Assembly: GCF_043641665.1 (NCBI RefSeq) | Contig: NC_092197.1 | Coordinates: forward strand, 12,406,148 to 12,470,147 | DNA from: Enoplosus armatus | Lineage: Eukaryota > Chordata > Actinopteri > Centrarchiformes > Enoplosidae | DNA: 64,000 bases | Direction: 5' to 3' | In this document: positions 47,736 through 60,620 of the stretch, piece after piece | How positions within the stretch are numbered: the stretch's first letter is position 1 | Layout of the letters: each line of letters starts with the position of its first letter | Program-made: the position numbers and the translations under genes | Notes under the pieces: generated by a model | What the model saw: only the letters and a program-made list of their open reading frames with translations | Databases searched by the model: none | What the model was told of the DNA's origin: nothing

Positions 47736-49657
47736 CCATAGCATCACATTCTTTCATTTCCATCCCTGTGCTCCATCCAGGGCCATTTTCTTCCCCTCTC
47801 TTCCTCACTTCACCCCCCTAACAGCTCTCAGATTCAGCAGGAGCTCACTCCATCCCTCTTTCTCCTCCAGGCCTGTATGTGTGTGTGTGTGTGTGTGTGT
47901 GGAGGGCTGGTGGTGGGAGGACAATGGGCAGTAAGGGGGCTGGCTGAATAGGACCATTGAGTCTGCTCAGCCAAACAGAAAAGCATCTTCCATCTCACTT
48001 CAAACCCCACAGTTTCACTCTGTACAACCAGGCCTTTATTCTCCATAATTACTCCCTGACACACATGTATACACATATGCGCACACACGAATATACATAC
48101 ATACATACGTACACATGCATACATATATATGTGAATGATTAATCACAAAACTAACACAGGCAGACTGACTCTTGACAGTCTAAAAGTGTGTCATGTGTCA
48201 GTTTAATTGTTCAGAAGATACAGTTTGATATTTGATCACAACAGCTGAACTAGAAAGTTCGCTTACAGAAAAATAATATATAGAATTTTATTAATGATGT
48301 TTTATGATATTACACTGCTGTATGTCATGTATATGTATATTATGGTATAGGTTCATTCCCTATACACACTGAGGAATGCTGGTAAACACACATTTACTGT
48401 GGCAGCATGAGAAGACAGGAAGGGAGACTAAGGGAAAAAAAAGTATTTGTTGCTCTTAAAAGTTCATGTTTTTCAATTAAGTTCAGTTCAGTAAGAATTG
48501 CGTGTTTTTTTAAATGAATAAAATGTCTTCACTCATGTCTAGAGTCATCCCATTATGTTTTCATCTGATCTTATGTCGGTAATTGCCGGCATAACATTGA
48601 CCAGTTTGTTAAAAATAATCAGTCTATGGACGTGGTGGTGAAGATCCAGCTGCAATGTGTGCAACATCTTACTGTTACTGCACAGAGACCTGCAATGCAA
48701 TGCCTTTGCAGTTTCTGCAGCCGGGTTTCGATGATACATGTTGCACTGAAGCAAAGTGTAAAGACAGAAAGTCACTCGACAAAAAGGTTTTGACGCGGTC
48801 ATCCTGTTCCTGTATAGTTAGATTTCCTATATTTTGAAGGGGATTTCTTTCTCCCCTCACAATCGCAACTATTCCATATTTGACAAAATCTTGAATGTCT
48901 TATTGTAATCGGTTGCCTATTTGTACCTTTCCCTCAGTCATGTCAGCTGATGAAGACCTGGTAGCGTCAAAATGTTACCTGTTTCAGTCTGATAAAGTTT
49001 GTATGCTATTCCAGTCAGAGCATCCTCTCTACTTTTTCCTCCCTTTAGTTTGCTGTTCACCTGCACGTGACCTAAATATAAGATGGGATGTGCACTCAGT
49101 CACCCTCCTGCATTCTGTCAAAAGCCCACAGACAGAAACAATTCAGCCAGTGCACACAGAGATTAATTTCGAAGGCCATCTGAGCCTCATTTTCTTTACT
49201 GTAATAGAACAAATAGCTGCAACAGCTGTGTCACAATATGTATTAACAACCTAATTCACTGTAAGTCCTTTAACAAGAGGCATTATCGTTAACAGCCTCT
49301 CAGACAAAGGCAGCAGGCCTTGACAGGGAAAGTGCTGTCACAGAGTGCAGTATCACCAACAGTTTTTGTTAGTGTTACACTGGGCCATTTAAACTCCACC
49401 GAGCTCGTTAGCCTAGATCCAGCCCTGCAGCCTGCCTGCTCATTGTGCGTCCAGCACACTGAATCATTGTGTAGGAGGATAATCCATACAGGGTAATTGT
49501 TACACCCTATTATGCAACACATAAGGACAGCAGGATTTAGGTATGGGTGGGTTGACATGACATATGTAGATGGATACGAGGTACTTGGAAGTTATAGGAA
49601 ATTATCTTAAACACAAACGAGAGCAGATGAGTTTCAACACAGAGACTCAACTTTCAA

Positions 49658-49708
49658 ATCTATCTATCTATCTATCTGTCTGTCTATCTATCTATCTATC
49701 TATCTATA
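49658..49708. repeat. (ATCT)n microsatellite
   Basis: Tetranucleotide run with two GTCT variants in the middle. Confidence 0.95.
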
Positions 49709-49764
49709 CAAACACTCCCCTCACCCAGCCCGCAGCAGGTCTGTGTGTAGGAATGGCATGACAT

Positions 49765-49765
<1 letters not shown>

Positions 49766-49801
<36 letters not shown>
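49766..49801. repeat. (CA)n microsatellite
   Basis: Pure CA run of 36 bp. Confidence 0.95.
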
Positions 49802-49804
<3 letters not shown>

Positions 49805-51083
49805 GGAACAAAGGGTGCAGGCAGCAGGAGATGTGGTGTTGGAGTTGTGTGCATGTATGTGTGTGTGTGTCAGGAACGGGGGAAGGCTGGCTCGGGGGGT
49901 GAGGGGGTGGTGGGTGTTGAAGCTCCATATGGGCACCCCACCCACCCCTTGTACCCCCCCCCCCTGCAAACAGGCAGATGTCAAATGGGACGTGCCTCCC
50001 TGATGGGGCACAGGGTCACACTGCACAGGGGTAAATAACAGAACAGGAGGGACAGAGAGAGAGAGAGAGAAATGCCTTCCTGCCAACACCCCACCATCCC
50101 CACCCCTCCCTCCCCAAAACACACCAAAAGAGATGTGTACACATGCTACCAGAAAAAAAGCTGCTGACACAAACATGCCAACGCACAGCCACAGGCGTTT
50201 ACAATTACAATCAGTCTGACAAACTTCAAACCTGACTTCTGATCAAATTGAGTCACTTTCAAACCGGTTTTCATGCAGAAGAAAATAAAAAAAGAAAACA
50301 TTTGAACCTATTTAAAGGAATAAAATAGCAGAAAAAAATATATGGAATGTGAATGAAGTGTATTTAAACCCATTTGAGCCTAATTTTCCACTGTAATGAA
50401 AGAAGAAGCAATTAGAAGTAAAACTGAAGCAACATCCATGCTTGATCATGCTTCAGTTAATGGTTGTTTTGAAGGTTTTATCAAGTTCAGTGGAGCATTT
50501 ATTGTGATGTTATTTCACTGTTTGTGTTTTGTATCAGTTCATATGTATTTTTATTTCTCTTTTATCTTTTACAATATACGTCCATCTAGAGACAAGCATT
50601 GCCAATTAGTTTTGGCCATAAATGCTATAATATGTGGCATTAGTCCATTCACTTCTAATATTTAAGTCTACCGCCATTGATATAAACAGGGGTGGACAAA
50701 ATATTATGAACACCTCTTAGTATAACACATTACAATTCAAACTACAGCCTCCAAAATGACTATAAAGTTGAATCAACACCTCTCTAAAACACTTTCATTA
50801 AACATTATAACGTTCCTTAGCAGTTTTATCAGGGCTGTTGTATTACACTGCATTATTTTCAGCGAGGTGTACCTAAAAAATTGGCAGTGGATTGGAGTGT
50901 ACTAAATTACCCAACACCAAACAGAGATTGGTGTGTGTTTGCGTGTGTGAAGAATGCACGTCTCTAATGTGTCTAGCACAATTTGACTATGAAGGGAGAT
51001 GCAACTCGACTCAAGGACAGGTGTCAGTTGTATGTGTGTGTGTGGAGGTATGGGCTGCAGTCCTAAACAAAGCAGGGGAATGG

Positions 51084-51136
51084 ACACGCACGCACACATG
51101 CACGCGCGCACACACACGCGCGCACACACACGCACA
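51084..51136. repeat. Alternating CA/CG tract
   Basis: ACACGCACGCACACATGCAC, then GCGCGCACACACACGCGCGC and CACACACACGCAC. Uninterrupted purine-pyrimidine alternation with CG steps is prone to Z-DNA (inference). Confidence 0.85.
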
Positions 51137-51574
51137 GGCTGTTCTCTGTGTATTGAGCCCTGAATGGTTACGCCCGCGGGGCAGGAGTAAGGTTACTTTA
51201 CATACTGCACTTACAGCTCCCTTTACCACTGGGGTATAAAATGGATTTGAATGAGAAAGAGGGGAACAGAGGGGTGAGAAGGGGGAGGAGGGCTGGGGGA
51301 CTCCCTTTGTGTAACAGGAGGTCTGCTGCTGCTCTGGCATGGCTATGGAGATGGAGGAGCGGGGTCACTCTCCCTGCTCTCCCTCCCTCTGTCCCTTTAC
51401 TATAGGCTGGCTGCTCTGTCTCTCCTCCTCATCCCTCCCCCCCCCCCCTCCCTCCATCCATCCCTTCCTCCCTATTAGCATAGCAGCTGCCTGATACAGG
51501 GCGTAGGGTGGGGAATGGCCAGGTTGCTGTGTGCATATGTGTGTGTGAGGGTGTTTGTCGGAGGGAGGGATGTT

Positions 51575-51593
51575 GGGGGGGGGGGGGGGGGGG
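51575..51593. repeat. G19 tract
   Basis: Nineteen consecutive G, within a G-rich plus strand from about 51540 to 51730. Confidence 0.9.
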
Positions 51594-52614
51594 TCCAGTC
51601 AATGGCGGTCCGTCTGGCTGGTGAATAGCAGCTAAAGCAGGCCCCCGCAAGCTAGACAAAGGAGCCGGGAGGGAGGGGATGGGGTCGGGGTGTGTGAGGG
51701 AGATGGAGGAAGGAGGGAGGGGTGGAAGAATGAGGCAGTGAATGGAGCGCCTTGTCACTAGCGCTATGGAAAGAAGCACAGAATGAACTGGAAGAATGAA
51801 AGAAAAGTTCAAAAAGGAGCGGAGGGCAAGGAAAAGACCGGCCCGACCACCTGTCTCTCTCTCTCTCTCTCTCTCTCACTTTATTTCTTTTACTCCCCTT
51901 CTTACTCACAGGCAGACTTTGGGGTGTGTGTGTGTGTGTGTGTGGAGGGGGGGGGGGGGTGTTCACTTGGTCGTGTTTAGCGACAGACATGTTTTTGTTT
52001 TCGGAGAGAAAGTGTTGTATCAGCAGGATTTAAAGCTCACTGTCATCCTCCAGCATCATGACTCTGTGCTGATTTCACTGGACTTTGGCTGGTGCTGTGG
52101 GGAGCAATGATCATGTGCTCCATGGCAACACGGTGTAAGATTGTCAAAAAGGATTTCACACAGGATGAATCCACAGAAAAACGTGCTGATGTGTTAGGAA
52201 ATGAGGCTGTGGAATCAGTTGTTGCCACGATAACAACTCAAATAAATAAAAAATAAACAATCTCCTGTCCCATCAATAGTAGCTGTTAGACACAGATACA
52301 TGTCCTGATGAGACTATGGAGAAAGGAAAAGAGGGAAGCTCCGTCTCGTGTACATAAGATTATTGATTGTTACATGTCTATCTGAAATGCTGCATGCATG
52401 AAAGAAAACCTATGTAACTTCAGAATGAAGAAATACATGAGATAAGTTGTTTTCTTTCTGCTACGGTCTTACTTGTTATGGTATATCGAGTAGCTAACTG
52501 CTTGAGAGTTATGGGAAATGTAGGAAAATTCATTTGCAGTGACGAAACCACGAAGAAGTCTGCAGTTTCCCTCAGCTCTACAGAGCATTTTACCATCTTT
52601 TAATTCACTGTTTT

Positions 52615-52712
52615 TTCGCAGTTAGCAACAACCTGGTGAACATAGTGGAGCATTTAGCCACTAAAGAGCCAGATACCTTTCTCAGGAGTTGGTGGAGACC
52701 AAAAAAAAAGGT
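52615..52712 (+). repeat. Probable dispersed repeat fragment
   Basis: AACCTGGTGAACATAGTGGA, then GCATTTAGCCACTAAAGAGC and CTCAGGAGTTGGTGGAGACC resemble a widespread fish repeat that I recognise by eye only. No boundaries seen. Confidence 0.3.
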
Positions 52713-54708
52713 GTGTACATTGTGTAAAATCACTAAACAGCCATGCACACTGGTACAAGCCTATCCCTCTGTGCCATTGTTCATTAATAATTGTAAACAT
52801 ATTTAAAGGCCCTGCACACCCACACAGGTATTATATGGAGCTATGATGGGAAATAAATGACATTACCAAACTTGATGTACCAGCGTATGTATGTGCGTAA
52901 GTTGTCCTGTCCTAACAGGTGCAAAAAATACCAGGAGAGTCAAATCAAGTCTGTACACAACATACAGGCAACATACGTGAAAACACCTGTGTGGGTGGAC
53001 TATGGGTGTGTAAGGGCTTTAACACTTTAATCCTAAGTAGCACCTAGTACATATTTTGGGAGATGTCAATATTTGGAAGAAATCCAGTTTAGATGAAGTG
53101 ACTCCGAGCCTCCATGGTTATAGTTATTAACCATTTCCCTAAAGAAAACACTGGAAACCAACTAGCTCTAGTAGCTGACAATGTCTGGTGCAGTCAAGTA
53201 ACAAATAGAAAAACTTGCCACAAAGATAAATAAAGTCTCACAGTACTTCACTGTAGTCTCAAGGGTAAAAATAGTACACTAAGTTATTTTCACCTTATCA
53301 GCCTGAGGTCATTTAGACAGCATCATGGGTGTCATGTGGAGGGCAACATCTAAGTAAAATCACAACCTATTGTGTAGCATAAGTCAAGATACTGGAAAGG
53401 CTGTTAAACGTTTCACTAAGTTCCTCTTTATGTGGCTGTCATCGCCCCACAGGTTCCTGCAGCAACTCTAAAAGTTCCTCATATGTGTTCTCATCCTATA
53501 TGTAAAACAGACCTCATTCAAACAAGCCTTTTGTATCACATTGTTACTCAATCAGACGGCAACACCGAGGCCCTTTGAGGAAGTCACTCGCTGGATCTCA
53601 CAATCAAAGCTCACATCATTGTGCGCATGTTGAACAGGAGCCGTTATAAAATGAGGAATTCAGTGTTGCAAAACCAATTAAATTGCGTTTTTACACATAT
53701 CACAAGATGTTCAGTTAATCTTGTGTCTTACAGATCAAGTGTAACCCTTCAAATGAGGGGTGTGAGCATGGATATGAATATTTTATGAGCCCCTGAACAA
53801 TGGCCTTTTGAATGAGAGATGGAAGATAATCACACAGATGCACTTGATTGCAGCTGCTGTAACATCGACCCACCAACGATATCTTACTCAAATTATCTGG
53901 GAAATACAAAAACAGGCAATACATGCACAGGACTGTGACATTGGCCAATGTGGCCTGTTTACTGATTTAATTAAGTGATTTTGATGCGACTCTCTTTACA
54001 TTTTCTGGACTTGATGCTATTCCCCAAACAATTCTTCATCTGATTTTCTCTCACTAACTTCTCTGCAAAATTCTTCCCAGACATGCCTTGTGTTGTCTGG
54101 CTCACTAAAGCAGGCCGCTCCACTGCACAGGCCAGACCAAGATGGGCGAGGGAAGCCAAGGCACATGAAGAACCTATTAGGGGGCCTAGCAGCCAGCAGC
54201 AACCCTGGGAGGCCAGCCAACTCAGTGTGTGAACAATAGGGAAGCCAGCTCAACAAAAACATCCTGCAGAAGTGAGAGACTGGGAGGGGAGAGAGGAAAG
54301 GACAAGCGAGCAGCAGGCCAGATAGCCCGCTTCGGCCTGCCACGGTATCAAAACACAGAGGGGCTGGTGTTTAGAGGAGCTAACTTTTGCTGGTGTTGAG
54401 TTTGACAAAGAAATGCATCAGATCGGTGCAGAACATTTGAGCTGAGGTCATATATGGTTCAGCTGCAGCTCAGACAGCAAGTTTAACGGCCGCTCCAACA
54501 ATAGCAAACTTTCACTGGTCTTTGTTTCACTGAGAATTTAAATGCAGGATCATACAGAAATGAAAAACTCAAACCACAGCCGTCGTTGCCGTCTCACTTG
54601 TAACACCCTCTTTACTCAAACATTTCCAGTTAGCTGCAGGTTGACACCCAGTAAATGTTACAACACGAACAGGTCCAACATGTAGAAAGATGTATTGTCG
54701 TGCCGCTT

Positions 54709-54716
54709 TTCCCACG
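54709..54716 (-). promoter_or_regulatory. RBPJ/CSL-type site
   Basis: TTCCCACG on +, i.e. CGTGGGAA on -, the high-affinity CSL core, 4.4 kb downstream of nrarp. May be chance. Confidence 0.25.
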
Positions 54717-55696
54717 ACCCTCCCACAAGTCTGCAATATCAGTTGCAACTCAGCATTTCCATGAAACGGGGAGAACATGACTCAACCAAAGGCTTCACTT
54801 CAAATAAACAGGTGCCAAGACTCAAAATGTAACCCACAGTGTACTTACGCTGCAAGTACATTTGAAAGGAGATAAAAACAGGACAAGAAGCCAAAACTGA
54901 GCTCTTCTGCACAGAAAAGGGTTAAAAATGAAAATTTTAAAGGCAGTACTAAATGCACACACTGACAGCGTTTCTCAACTGTTTTTGGCTGCAAATGAAT
55001 GTGTGTGTGTTCCAGCTTTTTTGAATCATGACGGGTCCAAATGAAGTGAGAGTGGTTAACAGTTTAACCAAGCATTTTCAGGGCCATTTCATGCATCATT
55101 ACAGGAGGCTGAGTACATATTTCACAAGAAAAATCACAAAAATAGACATTAAAAAAATAACAAGTAGGAAGATGTTTTGTTCCCCTCCAACAATTCAGCT
55201 GATAGCGGATTTCTTTTAGTTGTACAGCGTATGGGACGGGTGAGTGAAATAAAAGGAACAAAGATAATTTGAGAAAAAGAGATAATGTAGCTAATGAGTG
55301 AAAGACAAACTGAAGTGAGAGGCAAACGTAGGTTGTTAGCAGAGAGCTGAATTGTAGCGCAAAGCTTGATCATTAGAAAAGAGAGCACAAGAGAGGAGTG
55401 TGTGTTGGAAAGTTTTTGAGTGTGTGGGGGTAACATAAAACCAGCTCTCCCACAACACACACAGGGGAGGGGACCCTTCTTTAAACTGAGCCTACCCACA
55501 ATGCACTGGGCTCTTTTATCCCGGCAGTGAAAGGATGAGGCCAGATGAATGACAAAAGGAGAGAATGGGGATCTGGGTTGGGCCCTGCTTGGAAGACAGG
55601 GGAGGGAGAAGAGAAAGAGAGAGGGAGGGAGGAGGGTGTGTGTGTGTGGGGGGGGGGTGTTTCCCAAACCAACCTTTTCTATGAAAAATGCAGTAA

Positions 55697-55717
55697 GGGG
55701 GGGGGGGGGGGGGGGGG
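55697..55717. repeat. G21 tract
   Basis: Twenty-one consecutive G close to the inferred 3' end of nrarp. Confidence 0.9.
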
Positions 55718-55787
55718 TTGAGGCAGAGTAATGTAGCTTTTGCTTGGGAGATGAGGAAGAAATGTATGCATACACAGAGAATTTGAG

Positions 55788-57351
55788 TTTAATGATTTCT
55801 TTACTGGCTTGTACACAAACGTACAAAAATAATACAGCACTCATCTCCACATGACGTCACGTCATCATCACAGTGTTACAAACGTTCAAAAATAAAAGAA
55901 TACAAACAGAAAACAAACAAAAAAATTAAAATAAATCAAACATGATGGAACATCTGCATCACTCATGAAAAATCAGCTGTTTCCTCTCGCTTGAAATGAA
56001 GCAAGACCAGAAACACAACTTGGTCCAAAGAAGTCAGCACTTGGTTTTTTTTTCTTTAAAAAAAAAATCATCTCACTCATGTACACCAATCCAGCGGCTG
56101 GCTCCTTACGTCATAAATGTTATGACCCTGGTAAGCCAAACAACCACACAACCGTGCAATTTTTAATCATGTTACAATGATCTTACCATCAAATGTATTA
56201 TTCCCCTTTCAAAAAAAACAGGAAGACAGCACTTCAGAAAAGAAAGTGCCCCAAGATATCATCATCATCATCGCCAATATATATATATCCATATGTATAT
56301 ATACATACACCCAATCACAGAGATACACGCATCTTTGTTTGAAAAAAACATCATGTTTTTTTCCACAAAGTAACACACACATTAGGACATTATCACCTGG
56401 AGCATATATTTATACAATAGTATTTTGTTGTGTTTGTTTTTTTTTCTATTCAGAAAAAAATTTAAATGTTGACACATAAAAGCCAACTTTTCAACAACAG
56501 ACATCAGTGCAATATTCAAAAAAATTAAAAATAAAAATAAAACAAAACCCATCAAGTTTAAGACAAGCGATGCATATTTCATTTGTTGCCTGATACCAAT
56601 CTATACCTTGATGTAGTGGATCTATCGCTTCAGTTATTCGTGGCTGTTCCAGGTTTAAAATGGGAAGTTCTCAGTCTGGATGACTGGTTTCAACACAGCG
56701 ACACGGGGGGCCTCATGAAGAGCACACAATCTCACACACACACACACACACACACTTCAATTTAAAAACACACACTCTTTCAACAGCTTCTCATGAGGTG
56801 AATCGGTGCTGCTGTGAAGCTTCTACACAACTGTTGGCCATTTGAGCAGTAGGCTTTAAAATAAAAACATCAACATTGACAAAAAAAATAAAGAAACATA
56901 CAAGCAGCATTGATACAAATGTTAGGGTGCCATGACTTTCAAAATGCAGCAGGCAAGTTTATGAAACCAAATTCTTTCTTTTTTTTTCCTTTTTCTGTGA
57001 CATCCTGCTTTAGTCATGTGTTGTTGTTGTTGTTGTTGTTAAGTCTTCATCGTCCAACAGTATTAGGGTCCTGCTCAGTAGTAGTAACTATTCCAAAGCC
57101 TTGGCTCCTGCAGTTACCCCGTACAAACACTGGGGGCGCACAAGGCTCCGCATGTTTTTGTGCAATAAAACTCCCTGCATTTATAAGTCATGCGATACAA
57201 TTCCATTTTTTTTGTATGACTGAAAAAATATAGAAAACAAAAACGACCATACAGGCTGATGAAGACAGAAAGAGAGACAGATATATATATAGAGAGAGAG
57301 AAGTGGAGGATTATAAGGAAAACAATGGCAGTATGTGTGTGAGAGAGAGAC

Positions 57352-57396
<45 letters not shown>

Positions 57397-59075
57397 CACA
57401 GACTCCCTTGCAGAAAAGGCAAAAACGACGCTTTGCTTGTCAGAATTGGTTTGGTTGTAGTGTAGAATAAACTGTCCCGACTGAGGATGCAGGGATGGGT
57501 TCATTGCATCTTCCGTATTTTAGTCCATCATGTCTGTCAGGCTACATAGCAAAACAAAACACAGGCTACAGGCCTATACTGGCACGCGGAGGATCACAGA
57601 CAATATTGTGAATCTCTTCAGACTCCAAAAAAAACAACGTGGCAGAGTGGCGAGAGAGCTGAACAACTTGAGAATACTTTATAGTCGAGGTAGCTGGCAA
57701 AAGGCAACCAAACAAAGTCCTTTTAATGGGAGGAAGGGAGGGTGGGGAGGGGAGGGGGGGAGAGAAAGTCCTCTTGAGGGTCAACAGGCTATAACAGAGG
57801 GGTTTCAGGGGAGTGGCAGGTCTACCTCCACACGGGACAGTTTACACTACGAGTCTGAAGCAGCTTGAGTCACCCTAGATATTCTTACACTTATAGATGT
57901 GTTTGTTTTTTAAAGAAGAACCACAACATACTCAAAAAAATGCATCTTCTCAATGTACCTTCATAAATAAAATAAAAAAACCCAGCCTGCTTTCACAGTG
58001 ATGACTAGGATGTTAATAAAATACTGAAAGGAGATTATAAAGTGAATTCCAAATGCGACTTTTCTTTTTTCTTTTTTTGATACAAAGCGAAAGCAGCGGT
58101 TTTTTTTCTCTCTTTTTAATAACACAATGACCACCGGCAAAGTGGTCGCACTGGCCTGAACTGTTGGACGCCAGCATGGCAAGATCTGTAGGCAGAGCGC
58201 ATTCAGCTACTGTCCCTTTCCTTTTCTCTTACAAAACAGAAACAAAGTAAAGCTATTTGTGTACAGTACTTCACAACAATGATGGAGTCAGTTGTTGTTA
58301 CATAGTGATTACACATCTGAAAGCGTGTTGGATAGCCATAATGCCGCTCTTTGAGTACAAACAAACAAAAAAAAATCAATGAATCTATTAAAGAAAACAG
58401 ACCTCTGGTAGCCGACAGAGGGCAACCCTTCTTCTCTTGTTCATGTGTCTTCCCTTTCAGATATTCCAGCATGCAGCCATGTAGCATCAAGTGCCGTGTT
58501 TCATATCAAATAACTTAAAAAAAAGAAGAAGGTTTTTAACAAGTGAACAATGAGGAGCAACAGGTCAGAAATCTGCGCCCCCCACAAAGAAACTATTCAG
58601 CTGTATACTGGGGGATATGGGAGGTCATGGAGAGGAAGAAAAAAAAACTGGGCCATCTGCACTCTGGAGTCCAAACACACACATGTGATACACAGACACT
58701 GGCTTCTTTTTTTATAGTGGACGACAAGATCTAGTATACACATTCAAGAGGAAAGCTTTAGTACCAACAAACTCACCGAAAAAGGCGTTTTCTTTTGTTA
58801 AAGATTCATGCTGAAGCGCTGTGTATGAAGCATGCGGTGCTTCACCCAGGAGCGCACAGAGGGCCCCGTTTGGTTTACAATGAGGGAAGATTATTGTGCA
58901 GGCCTATTTTTATTTCCTTTTTTACATATATATAATTTGGCACAACTATGTAGATAATGGCAGTTTTGTTTTGCTTTTACAAGAGCCTGGCTTTCCCGTG
59001 TGTTGCAGTTTTATTTTCCACTTGTTGTTTTGTTATTTTTTTTATTTTCTCATTTTACCTGACAGCAGAGACAGA
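55788..59075 (-). other. nrarp: Putative long 3'UTR of nrarp
   Basis: Extends from the nrarp stop to an ATTAAA (TTTAAT on + at 55788-55793). The minus strand is T-rich with many U-runs, no competing gene is seen, and NRARP transcripts in other vertebrates have UTRs of kilobase length. An ATTAAA near 56163 and AATAAA near 58911 and 59041 could give shorter forms. Length is inference. Confidence 0.4.
57356..57394. repeat. (GA)n microsatellite
   Basis: 39-bp GA run in the putative nrarp 3'UTR, with shorter GA runs at 57292-57301 and 57340-57350. Confidence 0.95.
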
Positions 59076-59414
59076 TCACCGGGCGCCAGAGGAGTACTTG
59101 GCCTTGGTGATGAGGTATAGCACAATGTCTTGGTGGCCCCCGAAGGCGGCGATGTGTAAAGCGCTCCACCCTTCCCTGTTGGCCAGCCGGATATCTGCAC
59201 CAAACTTCACCAGCAGTTTTACCAGCTCCAGGTTGCCGTCAATGACGGACTGGTGGAGGGCCGTCTGTCCTTCCGGCCCAAAGGAGTTGACGTTGAACTC
59301 GCAGTTTGTCATGTTCTGCAGCAACGAGTGCAGCTCCTTGGTGTTGCCCTTCTTCACCGCCTCCTGGAAAACCCTCTGCGGCGCGGAGCAAGTCGACACA
59401 TCCGCCTGGCTCAT
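59076..59414 (-). CDS. nrarp: Notch-regulated ankyrin repeat protein
   Basis: Single exon, 112 aa (human 114). The start is MSQADVSTCSAPQ, matching the conserved N-terminus. The frame stays open 36 codons upstream but that part shows no conservation. Two ankyrin repeats are evident: GQTALHQSVIDGNLELVKLL and GWSALHIAAFGGHQDIVLYL. NCEFNVNSFGPEG precedes them. Nrarp is a direct Notch target that binds the Notch intracellular domain with RBPJ, promotes loss of that domain and so forms a negative feedback loop. It also affects LEF1/Wnt signalling. Against human, two residues are missing after CSAPQ, in the less conserved N-terminal part. Teleosts have two nrarp genes; I cannot tell which this is. 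Confidence 0.95.
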   Translation of the reverse strand: MSQADVSTCSAPQRVFQEAVKKGNTKELHSLLQNMTNCEFNVNSFGPEGQTALHQSVIDGNLELVKLLVKFGADIRLANREGWSALHIAAFGGHQDIVLYLITKAKYSSGAR

Positions 59415-60260
59415 GGTTGCAGCTCGCTGGAGGGTGGGGAACCAGTAATCCTGCCTGGGCTGTAAAGCTGATAATAATCGTCTTCTCCCTGTTGAGCGTC
59501 TCTGGTCTGGTGACAATGCCACAGTTACACTGGACTATAACCAGTTATTAAGGCACTTTAAAGTACTAAAAGAGGAAAAAAAGGAGCACTGTATATATCC
59601 CAAAAAGGACAAGAGAGGAGATAACACACTTGGTGTGCAAAAATGTTAATATTTGAGAGATCCTAAAATCCCTAAAACATAAGAGGGTGCTCTCAAGCGA
59701 TCCAGGGGTCTCTAGATGTAGTTCCCCCTCTGAAGCAGCAGCAGCAGCAGCAGCAGCAGCAGGTAGCCTGTAGCAGGGGATGGAGCAGAGTCACCTCCGA
59801 CTTCACTCGTGGAAATTGGAAGTGTGACCACTATCTCCACAGGGCAGCCTCCGCAGGTTTTCCTTGAACGGTCCGATCTGTTTCCTGGCGACACGTCCCG
59901 GCAATGTGTCGCTGCTCATGTGGCCCGGGTGTCTGAGAAAGACAAAAAAGACAAGAGAAGTCCGCATGAATCCCGATTCCTCACCAGCAGACTGCCAGAG
60001 AGACCCCACATTCCGCCACATCCGAGAGTGAGAGGGGACACCTCCGTGCGCACACGTTTACGCACGGACACACAGCTTGATTTTTTGCCACTTACATGTC
60101 TGGAAATGTAATCCGCTGCAGTTTTGTGACTTACCTGTGAGAGATGGACGGGTCCGTGGCGACGAAAACGATACAAATCCACCGTGTGGCCCGGTCTGTG
60201 TCCTCCGCGCGGTCCGTGTGAGTCTCTGCCCTGCGCTGCGCTCTGGGGGAATATTTTACG
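59415..60260 (-). other. nrarp: nrarp 5'UTR
   Basis: GC-rich, CpG-rich transcribed leader inferred from the position of the TATA-like element at 60265. It contains a CAG/CTG triplet run at 59734-59761. No splice pair is needed to reach the ATG. Confidence 0.45.
59734..59761. repeat. (GCA)n triplet repeat
   Basis: About nine GCA units, read as CTG-type on the nrarp strand, in the inferred 5'UTR. Confidence 0.9.
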
Positions 60261-60261
60261 C

Positions 60262-60620
60262 GTCCTTTATTTGCATGACAATACCATCCCAAAGAATCAA
60301 CTGTGGAGGAATGGGCGGAAACCCGGGGAGGTTATAGGCTGCCGGCTCGGTTAGGGGGAGGGATCGGGGCCCTGTGAATCTGCAGGGAGGGGGCGTGGTC
60401 TTCCGAGGGGGGAGCCAAATGTTGCTGCAGAAATATTAAACAAGCCGCCCGCAGCAATATTACGGTGAGCTCCATATCCGATCTCCTGTAGCCGACCCCA
60501 GGAAGCGGACTGAAAGCCAGAGGCATGGTGCTGCCGGGGCTGTAAAGTGTTGAGAAAGCGGGCGCGTTGTGTAGGATCATCCACTGGATTAACATCAACA
60601 GGAACTTGAAACAAAACGTC
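60262..60620 (-). promoter_or_regulatory. nrarp: nrarp promoter region
   Basis: On the minus strand ATGCAAAT (octamer, 60269-60276) runs into AAATAAAGG (60264-60272), a TATA-like element about 30 bp before the GC-rich leader. CpG density is high to about 60620 and drops after. I found no perfect RBPJ site within it. Confidence 0.45.

Larger units (their letters stand above)
47740..55780. other. Gene-free intergenic DNA, part 2
   Basis: No coding exon recognised on either strand. It holds CA/GT runs (47877-47900, 49766-49801), an ATCT repeat, CT runs, two long G tracts and stretches of homopurine. The least repetitive part is 53450-54400. It contains an RBPJ-type site at 54709. Open frames here are driven by simple repeats. 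Confidence 0.55.

Noticed and set aside
48930..49010. GCTGATGAAGACCTGGTAGC with GTCAAAATGTTACC, retroposon-like
   Set aside because: Similarity to known tails is by eye only and no second copy or boundary was found.
47252..49801. Regular CA and ATCT arrays considered as CRISPR-like
   Set aside because: Simple microsatellites without unique spacers, in a vertebrate genome.
54017..54343. 108-codon minus-strand frame in complex sequence
   Set aside because: No recognisable domain, signal or splice context; kept only as part of the candidate regulatory stretch.
55149..55850. 233-codon minus-strand frame
   Set aside because: Much of it is translated G/C tract and GT repeat (runs of Pro and His-Thr); no conserved segment.
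58410..58430. GACAGAGGGCAACC as a further CTCF site
   Set aside because: Lacks the CCAS half of the motif.
59415..59522. 36-codon N-terminal extension of nrarp
   Set aside because: Open by chance; conserved Nrarp proteins start at MSQA, and the extension shows no conservation that I know of.
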